DNA of 64,000 nucleotides. It comes from Roseiarcus sp963726105 (GTDB lineage Bacteria; Pseudomonadota; Alphaproteobacteria; Rhizobiales; Beijerinckiaceae). The stretch spans positions 744,001 through 808,000 of the forward strand of contig CAVSBJ010000024.1 in assembly GCA_963726105.1 (NCBI GenBank), given 5' to 3'. Shown here in pieces: positions 53,949-62,662 of this stretch. The notes under the pieces were generated by a model that was given only the letters and a program-made list of their open reading frames with translations, searched no databases and was not told the DNA's origin. A program made the translations under genes and the position numbers. Position 1 is the first letter of the stretch. The number at the start of each line of letters is the position of its first letter.

Positions 53949-54555
53949 ATGCGGGTCCGATATACCGGTCAGACGCTCAACCTCCACTCGACTGACCGCG
54001 AACTCGTCGCGGGTGCAACATGCGAACACCTCGCGAAGGACGCCGCGCCCGTCCTGGTAAGAAATTTGCAGCGACGACGGAGCCCAGCGGGATTTTGGCA
54101 GCCGGCGCTCGATCGAGGGAAAGACGAAGACCACGACGAAATGGCCAAACGTGACCGCGATGGCCAAGATCGGAAGGCCGGCGCCGCAGGCCATGCCCAC
54201 TGCCGCGGTCAGCCAGACCGTCGCCGCCGTGGTGAGGCCCCGCACGATATCCTTGCGAACGAAAATGAGGCCGCCGCTGATGAAGCCGATGCCCGAAACG
54301 ATCTGCGCCGCGATACGCGACGGATCGAGCACCACCCGGCCAGATTCGAGGACATCGGTGAAGCCATATTTGGACACGAGCATCACGAAAGCCGACGAGA
54401 AGCCCACAAGCGTATACGTGCGCAGGCCGGCGCTCTTCTGGCGAATTTCGCGCTCGAGGCCGATCGGTCGCCGACAAGATGAAGGCAAACGCGAGTTCAG
54501 CAAGCTGGAGCGAGCTCTGTCCTATTGGCTCGCCAAGTAGCGATCGAAAGTCCAT
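53949..54555 (-). pseudogene. MgtC/SapB-family membrane protein, frameshifted and C-terminally truncated
   Basis: The start MDFRSLLGEPIGQSSLQLAE and AFAFILSAT are in one frame; the next frame continues IGLEREIRQKSAGLRTYTLV, the MgtC signature, then GIGFISGGLIFVRKDIVRGL and LTAAVGMACGAGLPILAIAV. One extra base near 54465 explains the switch. The C-terminal ACT-like domain stops being family-like after AVSRVEVER at about 53975, and the frame then runs antisense through the NUDIX gene to 53634. The family's C-terminus is therefore missing. The ATG at 54555 overlaps the stop of the upstream gene (TGATG). MgtC proteins act in growth at low magnesium and in acid stress. Confidence 0.82.
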
Positions 54556-54950
54556 CACGCACTTTTGTCGGCAATGTCGGCTACTCGGCAGCGAACAGGC
54601 GCGCTCTCATCAAAATACCAGACCGCGCAGATCCGGTGATAACCGTCCGCGACTGTCAGAGGGAGGCCACCCGCAATGTCCCCGCGAACCAGGAGCACGG
54701 GCGCGAGCGGCTTTGCTTTCTGAATTCGTTTCAGGTCTTCGTCCACGTGCGGATCGTCACGGGGCAGAAGCGGGAGCTCGGCAGCGCGCAACATGTCCTT
54801 AGCCGCATGCTCAATGAGCTTGGAGCCACGAAGGCTCTTAACGAGCGCACTGGCCTTCCTATCGGAGCACAGAAGGGACAGATACTTGAATGCGGCGTCG
54901 AAATCCGCCTCTTCCTCCTTCTCGCTCCACTTCAGTTTTGATTTGCTCAC
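54555..54950 (-). CDS. Small ParB-like fold protein of unknown function
   Basis: 131 residues from a GTG at 54950 (VSKSKLKWSEKEEEADFDAA). An open frame extends to 55292 but that part is low-complexity repeat-derived sequence without homology. The C-terminal half has LAPVLLVRGDIAGGLPLTVA and DGYHRICAVWYFDE, a pattern seen in uncharacterised ParB-like/sulfiredoxin-fold proteins. Its stop codon overlaps the mgtC start, so the two were made as a coupled pair. Function unknown. Confidence 0.7.
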   Translation of the reverse strand: MSKSKLKWSEKEEEADFDAAFKYLSLLCSDRKASALVKSLRGSKLIEHAAKDMLRAAELPLLPRDDPHVDEDLKRIQKAKPLAPVLLVRGDIAGGLPLTVADGYHRICAVWYFDESAPVRCRVADIADKSA

Positions 54951-55612
54951 CGGCCGCCTGCTCCCCTTTCCGCGCTTCCCCCGAGGGTGCAGCTTAGCCC
55001 TTCCCGCGATACGGCGACACTTGCATTTCGGTTTTCCGGCGCGCTCACCGCCGAATTTCGGCGCGCAACCGCTCCCAATTGCCGAAAGCATCTTCGCTCG
55101 CTCCGCCTTGGCGAGGTCGTCGCCGTCGAGGTCCTGTCGCCGTTCGATGTCGCTCGCGCGGCATATGGTTTCCGAGCCGAGCGAGAGCCCCAAGGCGATC
55201 GGCGTTGTCCGAGGCAACGGGAAAGCAGCGGCGCATTCGATGACCTCCTTCGTCCGTGCGACCCCCATCCAAAAGGGCGTTCCGAAGAACACCCATCTTA
55301 CGATGGGCGACGGGAGGGGTGTGCTAACGTCATCGATTCCGCCGAAACGCAGGAGGCTCTACGATGGCGAGGCGCCACCCCCCATCCTTGATCCTCCCTC
55401 GCCAGAGGGCTCCCGCGGACGCCCCTCTGTCGGACGGGGCTTTGGGGGAGGAGACGCGCTAGGGCGGTCCCCGCGTAAACTCGAGAGCAAATGGCGCGAG
55501 GTCCGCGGCGCTCATCCGATAGAACGAAATCGTCAAGAAGATGCTGACGGGCGAACGCTTTCGGCCCAGCGCGGCAAAACCACGCCGCCGCCCGCGCCCG
55601 ATTGGACGAGGC
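54951..55612. repeat. Repeat-rich region without a supported gene
   Basis: 662 bases. Palindromic fragments of several element types are seen: CCATCCAAAAGGGCGTTCCG with GAACACCCATC near 55265-55302, a CCTCCCTCGCCAGAGGG...CCCCTCTGTCGGACGGGG stretch at about 55389-55440, and TAAACTCGAGAGCAAATGGC at about 55477-55496. The last recurs with few changes at about 60563-60582, so both sites carry the same dispersed repeat boundary. Open frames across it are shadows. Confidence 0.65.
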
Positions 55613-56623
55613 TCAGTGCTTGCCCACGCCGATCCGCCTCTCCAGCACATCATAAAGCGCGTTCCGGGCGGCGAAGGTCTGTTCGAGCGCCGCAACGCTG
55701 ACCCGCTCGGCGCCCTGAGTGAGGAGCCAACCGGAAAGCTCGGCCACCTTGTCGCGCGCGCAATGGAGCGCGACAAACCCGTGCGGATCGACGTCCTCGC
55801 CGGTCGCTGAGATGGCGCCGAAACGCTCGGCCGCCGTCTCGAGCACATGCGCCGGGCTCGGCAGCCGCGCCCGGACCTCGCGCGACTTCAGCGCCTCCTC
55901 GCTCGCCGCGATGCGAGCAAGGATGTCGCGGGCGGCTTGCCTCGCATTCGCCCCCCAGGGGGCGGTGAGCGAGGCGATCAGCGTCGCCTGCGAGCGCAGC
56001 ATCGTTCCGTCGTCCAAGGTTTTGAGCGCATTGGCTTCGAGCGTCGCGCCGGTCGTGATGATGTCGACGATGAGCTCCGCCGCGCCGGAAGCCGGCGCCC
56101 CCTCGGTCGCGCCGAGGCTCTCGACAATGCGGTAGTCGGCTATTCCATGCTCGGCGAAATAGCGGCGGGTGAGATTGACGTACTTGGTAGCGACCCGCAT
56201 GCGCTCGCCGCGCTTGGCGCGGTAGGCCGAAGCGACGTCGTCGAGATCGGCCATGGTGCGCACATCGATCCAGGCCTTGGGCGCGGCGACCACGACATTG
56301 GCGTGGCCGAAGCCGAGCGGGCTCAGAAGCTCGAGCCGCGCCTCGACGTCGGCCACTTTCTCGCGCACCAGATCCTCGCCGGCGACGCCGAAATGCGCAG
56401 CTCCAGCGGCAAGTTGGCCGACGATCTCGGCCGACGAGACATAGGCGACCTCGACCCCCGGCAGCCCGGCGATCGCGCCGCGATAGTCGCGCGCGCCCCG
56501 CCCCTGCACGAGCTCGAGCCCGGCGCGAGCGAAGAACGCCGCAGCGGCCTCCTGCAATCGGCCCTTGGAAGGAACGGCGAGAACGAACGGCCCTTCGGCG
56601 CCATTGCCGGGATGGGCGCCCAT
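55613..56623 (-). CDS. hisG: ATP phosphoribosyltransferase catalytic subunit
   Basis: 336 residues from the ATG at 56623. AVPSKGRLQEAAAAFFARAG at the start, then a phosphoribosyl-binding loop seen in AELIVDIITTGATLEANAL. It catalyses the first step of histidine synthesis, joining PRPP and ATP. The core ends near residue 230 and a further 100 residues follow, the longer form found in Rhizobiales. Its start overlaps the hisZ stop (TGATG), so the two subunits are made in step. Confidence 0.95.
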   Translation of the reverse strand: MGAHPGNGAEGPFVLAVPSKGRLQEAAAAFFARAGLELVQGRGARDYRGAIAGLPGVEVAYVSSAEIVGQLAAGAAHFGVAGEDLVREKVADVEARLELLSPLGFGHANVVVAAPKAWIDVRTMADLDDVASAYRAKRGERMRVATKYVNLTRRYFAEHGIADYRIVESLGATEGAPASGAAELIVDIITTGATLEANALKTLDDGTMLRSQATLIASLTAPWGANARQAARDILARIAASEEALKSREVRARLPSPAHVLETAAERFGAISATGEDVDPHGFVALHCARDKVAELSGWLLTQGAERVSVAALEQTFAARNALYDVLERRIGVGKH

Positions 56624-57825
56624 CAGCGCTTCTCCCCGTTCATGAGCCGGTCGAGGGTGATCGCCGCGCCGACGGCGGGAATGTCCTCGTTGGCGCCAAG
56701 GCGCCTCGCGAGTCCGTCGTAACGCCCGCCGGCGACCGCGGTCTTCGCAGTTGGCGAATTGGGATCGTGAGCCTCGAACACGAAGCCGGTGTAATAATCG
56801 AAATCGCGCACGAAGGCGGCGCTGAACCGGGTCGCCTCGATCGCCACCCCACGGGCGGCGATGAAGCCATTGCGCCGCTCGAACGCGTCGAGCGCGGCGC
56901 CCAGGTTGAGACCGGCGGAATGCGCCAGGCGCCGAAGCTCGCCCGCCGCATGGTCGGGATCGCCGGAAATGGCCAGGAAAGCGTCGAGCACCGTCCGCTT
57001 CTCCGCTTCGATCGGCTGACCCGAGCGGAGCGACGCCTGTTCCAGAAAGCGGTCGGCAATCTCGCTGGCGCTGCGTCCGCCGACCGCATCGATGCCGGCG
57101 ATCGCGAGCAGATCCTCGACCAGAGCCTTGGCGCCGGCGTGATCGGCGCTCTCCAGCGCCGCCAGCACCCCAGGCTGGGCGAGCGCGCTCTGGCTCGGGC
57201 GGCTGAAAATGGCTTCCAGGCTCCGCCCTCGGGCGACGCCGCGACGCAGACGCCGTCGCCACGGCTCTGGAATTTTCAAGGAATTGAGCATGGCGTCGAA
57301 CAGGCCGGCGTCGCCGAGCCGAGCAACCAGCGCGCCGCCCCCGGCCGCTGTCGCCGCCTCCATGGCGAGCGAGAACACCTCGGCGTCGGCCGCTTCGGCG
57401 TCCCGGCGCCCGAAACTCTCGAGTCCGGTCTGCGTCTGTTCGCCGACCTGGCCCGCGTGAGCGCGGAAAACCGGGCCGAGATAGGAATATTCAGCAATTT
57501 TGCCGGCCTTGTCGGAACTCAGATAGGCGCGACAGACGGGGATCGTATATTCGGGCCTGAGGCACAGTTCCTCGCCCGCCGCGTCGGCGGTGAGGAATAG
57601 GCGGCGGCGGACCTCCTCGCCGGACATATCGAGAAAGATCGCCGCCGGGTGCAGGATCGGCGGCTCCGTGCGCCCGAAACCGGCCGCAAGCAGACAATCG
57701 AGCGCGCGTTCGCCCGCGCCGCCCAGCGCGTGGGCGGCAGGGTCGCCGCTTCGCGGCGCGTGGTTGGCGAAGTCGCCGCTTCGCGGCGTTTGGTTCGCGG
57801 AATCGACGAGAATTGTTTGGGTCAC
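56623..57825 (-). CDS. hisZ: ATP phosphoribosyltransferase regulatory subunit HisZ
   Basis: 400 residues resembling the catalytic core of histidyl-tRNA synthetase but lacking aminoacylation function: LRPEYTIPVCRAYLSS, YLGPVFRAHAGQVGEQTQTG, FDYYTGFVFEAHDP and AGGRYDGLARRLGA. It activates HisG and confers histidine feedback. The N-terminus carries two copies of a 10-residue unit (NQTPRSGDFA, NHAPRSGDPA) encoded by a 30-base repeat, which is not part of the family. hisS, often upstream, is not in the window. Confidence 0.94.
   Translation of the reverse strand: MTQTILVDSANQTPRSGDFANHAPRSGDPAAHALGGAGERALDCLLAAGFGRTEPPILHPAAIFLDMSGEEVRRRLFLTADAAGEELCLRPEYTIPVCRAYLSSDKAGKIAEYSYLGPVFRAHAGQVGEQTQTGLESFGRRDAEAADAEVFSLAMEAATAAGGGALVARLGDAGLFDAMLNSLKIPEPWRRRLRRGVARGRSLEAIFSRPSQSALAQPGVLAALESADHAGAKALVEDLLAIAGIDAVGGRSASEIADRFLEQASLRSGQPIEAEKRTVLDAFLAISGDPDHAAGELRRLAHSAGLNLGAALDAFERRNGFIAARGVAIEATRFSAAFVRDFDYYTGFVFEAHDPNSPTAKTAVAGGRYDGLARRLGANEDIPAVGAAITLDRLMNGEKR
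57742..57801. repeat. Two tandem copies of a 30-base palindromic unit in hisZ
   Basis: Units at 57742-57771 and 57772-57801 each begin GTCGCCGCTTCGCGGCG, itself a hairpin, and differ at only a few bases. The 30-base period adds 10 residues per copy to the HisZ N-terminus without a frameshift. The GCCGCTTCGCGGC core is a common dispersed motif in Rhizobiales. Confidence 0.85.
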
Positions 57826-57998
57826 CGGATGGCCCTCATGGGTCTTTGGGTCCCTTTAACAAAGCCGGGCCCGGCGCGCAGCCCCTAACCTCGGCCCAAG
57901 GTGAACGCTCCGTCAGCGCCCGGTTGCCGCCGCAGCGCGGCCATGGTCGGATGACAAAGGGAGCGCCGCCGAATCAAGTTGGGGCTGTCTAACCTGGA

Positions 57999-60386
57999 AT
58001 GAAGCCTACGTTCGCATTGCGCTTGCTACGCTGGGTTCTTGTAGCCCTGGTCCTCACGGCGCTCGGTCGCGCGGGCGCGCAGGAGACGCATCGGCTCGAC
58101 CTCGAACAGACGCGGACGACGCTGACCGCGAATGAAACAGCGCTTCGGGACAACAACCTCGACGACGCAGGCTTGCAGAATCTGCGCACCCAGAGCGATG
58201 CGCTGGCGCTTGCGTTGCAGGGAGCGATCGCTGAGCTGGCCCCTCGCCTCGCCGACTCGACGAAGCGGCTCGACGAGCTTACGCCCAAATCGGGCCAGGC
58301 CGCCCTTGCGACTGACGTCGCCGCCAAGGACCTCGAGAACGAGAAGAAGAAGCACGACAGGCTCGACGCCAACCTGCGCGCCGCGCGGGCCATGTTGTTG
58401 GAAGCCGATGATCTAAGCACCCGCATCAGCGCGGCCCGGCGCCAATTGTTCGCCCAACGAACGTTCGCTCGCTCGTTCAGCATTCTCGATCCGCGGCTCT
58501 GGATCGCTGTCAGACGCGAGCTCCCGGTAGGCGCCGAGGTTGTCCATAATCTCATCGGCAACTGGCTCGGCGCCGTCGAGGGTCGGCCAACGCTCGCCGA
58601 GAAAATCGGGATGGCGGCGATCGTGATCGCGCTCGCGCTGGCCGCCGCTCCGCTCGGCTGGATCGCCCGTCGTTTTGTCTACCGGGATCCGGGCGAGGCG
58701 AAGCCGAGCCGCTTGCGACGGGCGCTCGCCGCCGCCTGGATCTTCGTCATCTTCGCCGTGCTGCCCCTTGCCGGCGTGGGAATTCTCGCAGGCGCGCTCG
58801 ACGCTTTCAATCCCTCAGATCCGAGCATGCAAGGGGTCATCGACGCGGCCTTCGAAGGCGCCCGCGTGCTCATCGCGATCAATGCGCTCAGCTTTGGCTT
58901 GCTGGCCCCTCGGCGCGAGGCCTGGCGGCTCGTTTCGCTCAGCGATCGTTCGGCCGGGATTCTCTATCGCCTCGCCATGACGATCGCGGCGATCTGGGCT
59001 GTCGAGCGTCTGATCGAGCCTGCCGCGGACGCGTCCGCCTCCTTCAATATCGCGATCGCCGCGCGGGGCGTCGGCGCCATCGTCGCCGTGATCGCGATTG
59101 CCTACGCGCTTCGTCGGCTCGGCTCACAGCCAACAGGCGCGCAAGGATCGCCACAGAACGAGGCCTGGGCCCCCTTAAGAACGCTCGGCTGGGCGGCCGC
59201 GTCGATCATCTTCCTGGCGACGGCGACCGGTTACATCGCCTTCTCCACCTTCCTCATCAACCAGGCGATTTACCTCAGCATCGTCGGCGCCGCCCTGTAC
59301 ATCGCCGATATCATCGCCCAGGACGGAACCGAAGCCGTCTTCAAGCCGGATGGGCCGATTGGATCGCGCCTTTTGGCGATGGCGGGACTGCGCCGCAATG
59401 CGCTTGCGCAGATCTCCGTCATCCTCCAGGGCGTCGCCCGCGTGGCGGCCGTGATGCTCGCCTTCGGAGCGGTGCTGAAGCCGTGGGGCGTGCAGTCGCA
59501 GGACATGTTTGGCGCCCTGCGCTCGGCCTATTTCGGCTTCTCGTTCGGCGGCGTCACCCTGTCCTTGTCGTCGTTGATCGGCGCGGCGATCGTGTTCGCC
59601 ATCGTCCTGTTTTTCACCCGGCTCGTCCAGAATTGGCTAGGCTCCCAACTCTTGCCCCGGACGCGCCTCGACTCTGGCGTGCGCAATTCAGTTCTGACGA
59701 TTTGCGGCTACGTCGGGGTCATTGTCGCGGCGATGCTGGCCGGCGCGCAGATCGGCCTCGACGTGCAGAAACTCGCCCTGATCGCCGGAGGGTTGTCGGT
59801 CGGTATCGGTTTCGGCCTGCAGACCATCGCCAACAATTTCGTCTCCGGCCTCATCCTCCTGTGGGAGCGCACCATCCGCGTCGGCGACCTGGTGGTGGTG
59901 GGATCCGATCAGGGGTTCGTTCGCTCGATCAAGGCGCGGGCGACCGAGATCGAGACCTTCGACCGCGGCAGTTTGATTGTTCCCAACTCCAACTTCGTCA
60001 GCGGCGTGGTCAAGAACTGGGTCCACAACGATCGCGTCGGACGCATCATCGTCTCGGTCAACGTCACTTACGAAAGCGACGTCGATCACGTGCGCAACCT
60101 CATGATTTCCGCGGCCAAAGCGCAAGAGCAGGTGCTGGCCATTCCCGGGCCATCGGTGCTGTTCGCCGAGTTCGGCGATTGGGCGATGAAGTTCAATCTG
60201 ATCTGCTTCGTCGAGGACATCGAGCAGGCCGAGCGAACGCGAAGCGAGATCAATTTCGAGGTTTTGCGCCGGATGCGGGAGGCCGGCCTGCGCATCGCCT
60301 ATCCCGCGCCGCCGCCGGCGGACGTGCCCTCGAGATTCAAGCCGGAGACGAAGCCGGCGCCGCCCGTTCAGGTGCTGCGGAAGTAG
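57999..60386 (+). CDS. Large mechanosensitive channel, DUF3772 plus MscS domain
   Basis: 795 residues. A signal peptide ends near GRAGA; a periplasmic coiled-coil DUF3772 domain covers about residues 30-190, followed by around ten membrane helices. The MscS pore and beta domain lie near the end: AGGLSVGIGFGLQTIANNFV, WERTIRVGDLVVVG and RGSLIVPNSNFVSGVVKNW. Such MscK/MscM-like channels open under membrane tension to release solutes during hypo-osmotic shock. The proline-rich tail is cytoplasmic. Confidence 0.94.
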   Translation: MKPTFALRLLRWVLVALVLTALGRAGAQETHRLDLEQTRTTLTANETALRDNNLDDAGLQNLRTQSDALALALQGAIAELAPRLADSTKRLDELTPKSGQAALATDVAAKDLENEKKKHDRLDANLRAARAMLLEADDLSTRISAARRQLFAQRTFARSFSILDPRLWIAVRRELPVGAEVVHNLIGNWLGAVEGRPTLAEKIGMAAIVIALALAAAPLGWIARRFVYRDPGEAKPSRLRRALAAAWIFVIFAVLPLAGVGILAGALDAFNPSDPSMQGVIDAAFEGARVLIAINALSFGLLAPRREAWRLVSLSDRSAGILYRLAMTIAAIWAVERLIEPAADASASFNIAIAARGVGAIVAVIAIAYALRRLGSQPTGAQGSPQNEAWAPLRTLGWAAASIIFLATATGYIAFSTFLINQAIYLSIVGAALYIADIIAQDGTEAVFKPDGPIGSRLLAMAGLRRNALAQISVILQGVARVAAVMLAFGAVLKPWGVQSQDMFGALRSAYFGFSFGGVTLSLSSLIGAAIVFAIVLFFTRLVQNWLGSQLLPRTRLDSGVRNSVLTICGYVGVIVAAMLAGAQIGLDVQKLALIAGGLSVGIGFGLQTIANNFVSGLILLWERTIRVGDLVVVGSDQGFVRSIKARATEIETFDRGSLIVPNSNFVSGVVKNWVHNDRVGRIIVSVNVTYESDVDHVRNLMISAAKAQEQVLAIPGPSVLFAEFGDWAMKFNLICFVEDIEQAERTRSEINFEVLRRMREAGLRIAYPAPPPADVPSRFKPETKPAPPVQVLRK

Positions 60387-60420
60387 GCTGGCCAATGGAC
60401 CGACGCCGTTAGCGCACCTG

Positions 60421-60536
60421 TCCCCCCTTGTGGGGGCGGGCGGGGGTGGGGGGTCGCGCGGACCGAGGAAATTATCGTGCCGGCTGTCGTATAGGACGGC
60501 GCGACCCCCCTCCTCGGTCCTCCCCACAAGGGGGGA
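60421..60536. repeat. Nested palindromic repeat between channel gene and IS element
   Basis: Three perfect inverted repeats are nested: TCCCCCCTTGTGGGG (60421-60435) with 60522-60536, GGGGGGTCGCGC (60448-60459) with 60499-60510, and GGACCGAGGA (60461-60470) with 60511-60520. The two inner arms abut on the right side. Nearly the whole 116 bases can fold into a long hairpin. The CCCCCTTGTGGGG ends are typical of a dispersed Rhizobiales element. It may also terminate the channel transcript. Confidence 0.85.
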
Positions 60537-61164
60537 GGATGCCCAAACGGAGCGATCCTTGCTAAACTCAAGAGCAAAAGGCCCAGCAGGCTGCTGAAAA
60601 AGTCAGTGCGTCTGCGCAGCAAGGGAGGCGGGCGCGATTTTTCGCGGCTGGATGGCGCGTATTTTTGAGGTTCTGGCTTGAGGTTGGGTCATTGTGCTCT
60701 GGCTTTTCCTGTCGCCGGGCGCATTTCCGCCCGTCAGGGCCATAAGCTTGGGCGGGCGGACGATGGTGGAGGCGGCCATGGCGAAGACGAAAGCGGCCCG
60801 GACCTTGGCGAGGCCGCGCACCTTCACCTGCATGAGGCCGCCGACCGTCTTCGTCCAGCCGAAGCCCTCCTCGATGCGCTTGCGCAGCCGCTGGCTGATC
60901 GGGTAGCGCACGCTCGCGGCGACCTCGCTCGCAACCGCGGTCTTGCGCGCCTTGCCATGCTTGCTCAGCGTCCCGTTGATCGCGATGTGCGGCTCGATCC
61001 CGCGCGCCTTCAGGCCCTCGACGAAGCCCTCGGCGTCGTAGCCTTTGTCGGCGCCGCGGGTCGCCCCCTTGGGCAAGCGCAGGCTGAAAGCCGCCGCCTC
61101 GCGCTCGGCCGTTCCGGTCGCCAGCGTCGCCTCGGCCGCCACGAGCCCGTTGCGGTTCTCCATC

Positions 61165-61212
61165 AAGACGTGGCCAAGACAAGACGTGGCCAAGACAAGA
61201 CGTGGCCAAGAT
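61165..61212. repeat. Three tandem copies of a 16-base unit in the transposase
   Basis: AAGACGTGGCCAAGAC occurs at 61165-61180, 61181-61196 and 61197-61212, the last with one change at its final base. One copy would give the expected transposase sequence YLGHVLMENRNG; the two extra copies (32 bases) shift the frame. Confidence 0.92.
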
Positions 61213-61302
61213 AGGCCAGACGGCTCTCCTGGCCTTGCGCCTTTGCGGTCAAGGCGCGCATCCTTGTCGGTCGTCGAGGCGTGGGTTTTGTTCGACCGCC
61301 GG

Positions 61303-61353
61303 GTCTTGCGGAAGTCGACGTCTTGCGGAAGTCGACGTCTTGCGGAAGTCGAC
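61303..61353. repeat. Three tandem copies of a 17-base unit in the transposase
   Basis: GTCTTGCGGAAGTCGAC is repeated exactly three times (61303-61319, 61320-61336, 61337-61353). One copy restores GEVDFRKTRRSNKTHASTT; the two extra copies (34 bases) shift the frame. Confidence 0.92.
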
Positions 61354-61437
61354 TTCGCCATTGCGCCCCGGCGGCGGCTCGCCCGGGCCGTTCCCCGGGG
61401 CTTCGTCCGGGGAGCCCTTGGGACGGAAGCTCTTCAT

Positions 61438-61467
61438 CGACGCCCAGGCTTTCGACGCCCAGGCTTT
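61438..61467. repeat. Two tandem copies of a 15-base unit in the transposase
   Basis: CGACGCCCAGGCTTT occurs at 61438-61452 and 61453-61467. It doubles the KAWAS segment (KAWASKAWASMKS) next to the second catalytic-domain region and keeps the frame. Confidence 0.9.
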
Positions 61468-62130
61468 CAACAGCGTTCCATCGACCCGAAAAATGCTCGG
61501 CGCTCAAAAGCCCCTTCACCTCGGGCAGGCCGAGAAGCGAAGACAGAAACTCTTGCGCGATCTCGTTCGCGAGCAGACGGTCGCGGTTCTTGGAGAAGGT
61601 CAAGGCGTCGAACACCTTCTCGTCGATCGTAAGCCCGACGAACCAGCGAAACAGCATGTCGAACTCCAGCCGTTCGACCAATTGCCGCTCCGAGCGGATC
61701 GAATAGAGAAGCTGCAGAAGCGAAGCTCGCAGAAGGCGCTCCGGCGGGACGGACGGGCGCCCGATCCGCTCGTAAAGCCCGGCAAACGCCCGATCGAGCT
61801 TGGCCAGCGCCGCATTGGTCAGCTCCCGCATCGCCCGCAGCGGGTGATGCGCGCCTATCCGCGCCTCGACGTCGACGTCAGAGAACAGGGCCCCGCTCGT
61901 CCGATCCTCGCCCCGCATCCGACTCCCCCCACTCGCCCGCCAAGCACAGAGAATCAGGCCCTAAAGGCAAACACCACAGCCTCCTCGGCCCACTTCTTCA
62001 GCAGCCTGCTAGTGGCTACGACGTCGATCGTCGCTTTCGCGGCTACCACGGATAAGCAGCATGGAGAGACCGTGGTGTTCACCCTTGGCGGCTCCGGGAC
62101 GATTCTTCTTGATCCTAGAGCCCGCCGAAA

Positions 62131-62493
62131 TCAGGGACCGCAGCCGACGCGCTGACAGAGTTCCACCGCCGCGTCGTTCGCGATAGCCGCGTGACCTTCC
62201 GCCGTAGGATGGAATGCGCCGCCGGTGGCCCCGCCCGGAGAGGTCAGGGACGCCGAATGGGCTTTGGTAAAGATATTGCTGCGGCCGCTGATGGCAAGAA
62301 GGACATCGTTCATCGTTCGGAAGAGCCGCGTACGGGTGCGGTAGGGTTCAAACTGATTTGGCGAGAACGGCAGGAATTCCGAGGGATCGAACGTCCTGGC
62401 TTTTCCACGCTGTCGTGCCGCTTCATGTTGCGTTCCATGTCGCGCAGAGCCGCCGCTGTTGGATGGAAATCCGCGTAACTCATTGAAATTCAA
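62131..62493 (-). pseudogene. C-terminal remnant of a lipase-like (SGNH-type) protein
   Basis: 120 residues at most. The C-terminal part has FEPYRTRTRLFRTMNDVLLA and GGAFHPTAEGHAAIAND, the closing motif of secreted lipase/SGNH-hydrolase-like proteins in which the His is catalytic. The front of the enzyme, with the GDS nucleophile, is missing, and the first 30 residues look unrelated. It ends 122 bases from the IS and starts 85 bases from tRNA-Tyr. The 121 bases between the IS and this remnant (62010-62130) hold nothing I recognise. Confidence 0.5.
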
Positions 62494-62523
62494 TGGAGCT
62501 GTCTTGCAACACGGCGCAACATC

Positions 62524-62544
62524 AAAAAGGCCTCTTTCGAGGCC
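62524..62544 (-). terminator. Rho-independent terminator of tRNA-Tyr
   Basis: Read on the minus strand: GGCCTC, loop GAAA, GAGGCC, then TTTTT. It lies 34 bases beyond the tRNA 3' end and is a textbook intrinsic terminator. Confidence 0.85.
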
Positions 62545-62577
62545 CTTTGTTCTGCCTAAGTCTTTGATTTTACGGGC

Positions 62578-62662
62578 TGGTGGGGGAGGTAGGACTCGAA
62601 CCTACGAAGGCTTAGCCAGCGGATTTACAGTCCGCCCCCTTTGCCGCTCGGGACACTCCCCC
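62578..62662 (-). tRNA. tRNA-Tyr (GTA)
   Basis: 85 bases including an encoded CCA end. The acceptor stem GGGGGAG (62656-62662) pairs with CTCCCCC before the discriminator A. The anticodon loop reads CTGTAAA with GTA, and the T arm is GTAGGTTCGAGTCCTAC. The long variable arm fits the type II tRNA expected for bacterial tRNA-Tyr. Confidence 0.95.

Larger units (their letters stand above)
60603..61918 (-). pseudogene. IS5/IS1182-like transposase, broken by micro-duplications
   Basis: The N-terminal part reads MRGEDRTSGALFSDVDVEAR, then PPERLLRASLLQLLYSIRSE and LFRWFVGLTIDEKVFD, ending in FSKNRDRLLANEIAQEFL. The middle (KAWASMKSFRPKG, RRSNKTHASTTDKDARLDRK) and the C-terminal part (MENRNGLVAAEATLATGTAE, ADKGYDAEGFVEGLKARGIE, RIEEGFGWTKTVGGLMQVKV) are in other frames. 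An extra base in the CCC run at 61485-61487 and tandem expansions of 17 and 16 bases break the frame; a 15-base duplication is in frame. Taking one copy of each unit restores the expected family sequence. No functional transposase can be made. Confidence 0.88.
60585..62009. mobile_element. IS element with 19-bp terminal inverted repeats, inactivated
   Basis: AGCAGGCTGCTGAAAAAGT at 60585-60603 and the complement of AGCAGGCTGCTGAAGAAGT at 61991-62009 are terminal inverted repeats differing at one base. The 1425 bases between them hold one transposase reading on the minus strand, of the IS5/IS1182-like DDE group. No clear target duplication was identified at the ends. Confidence 0.85.
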
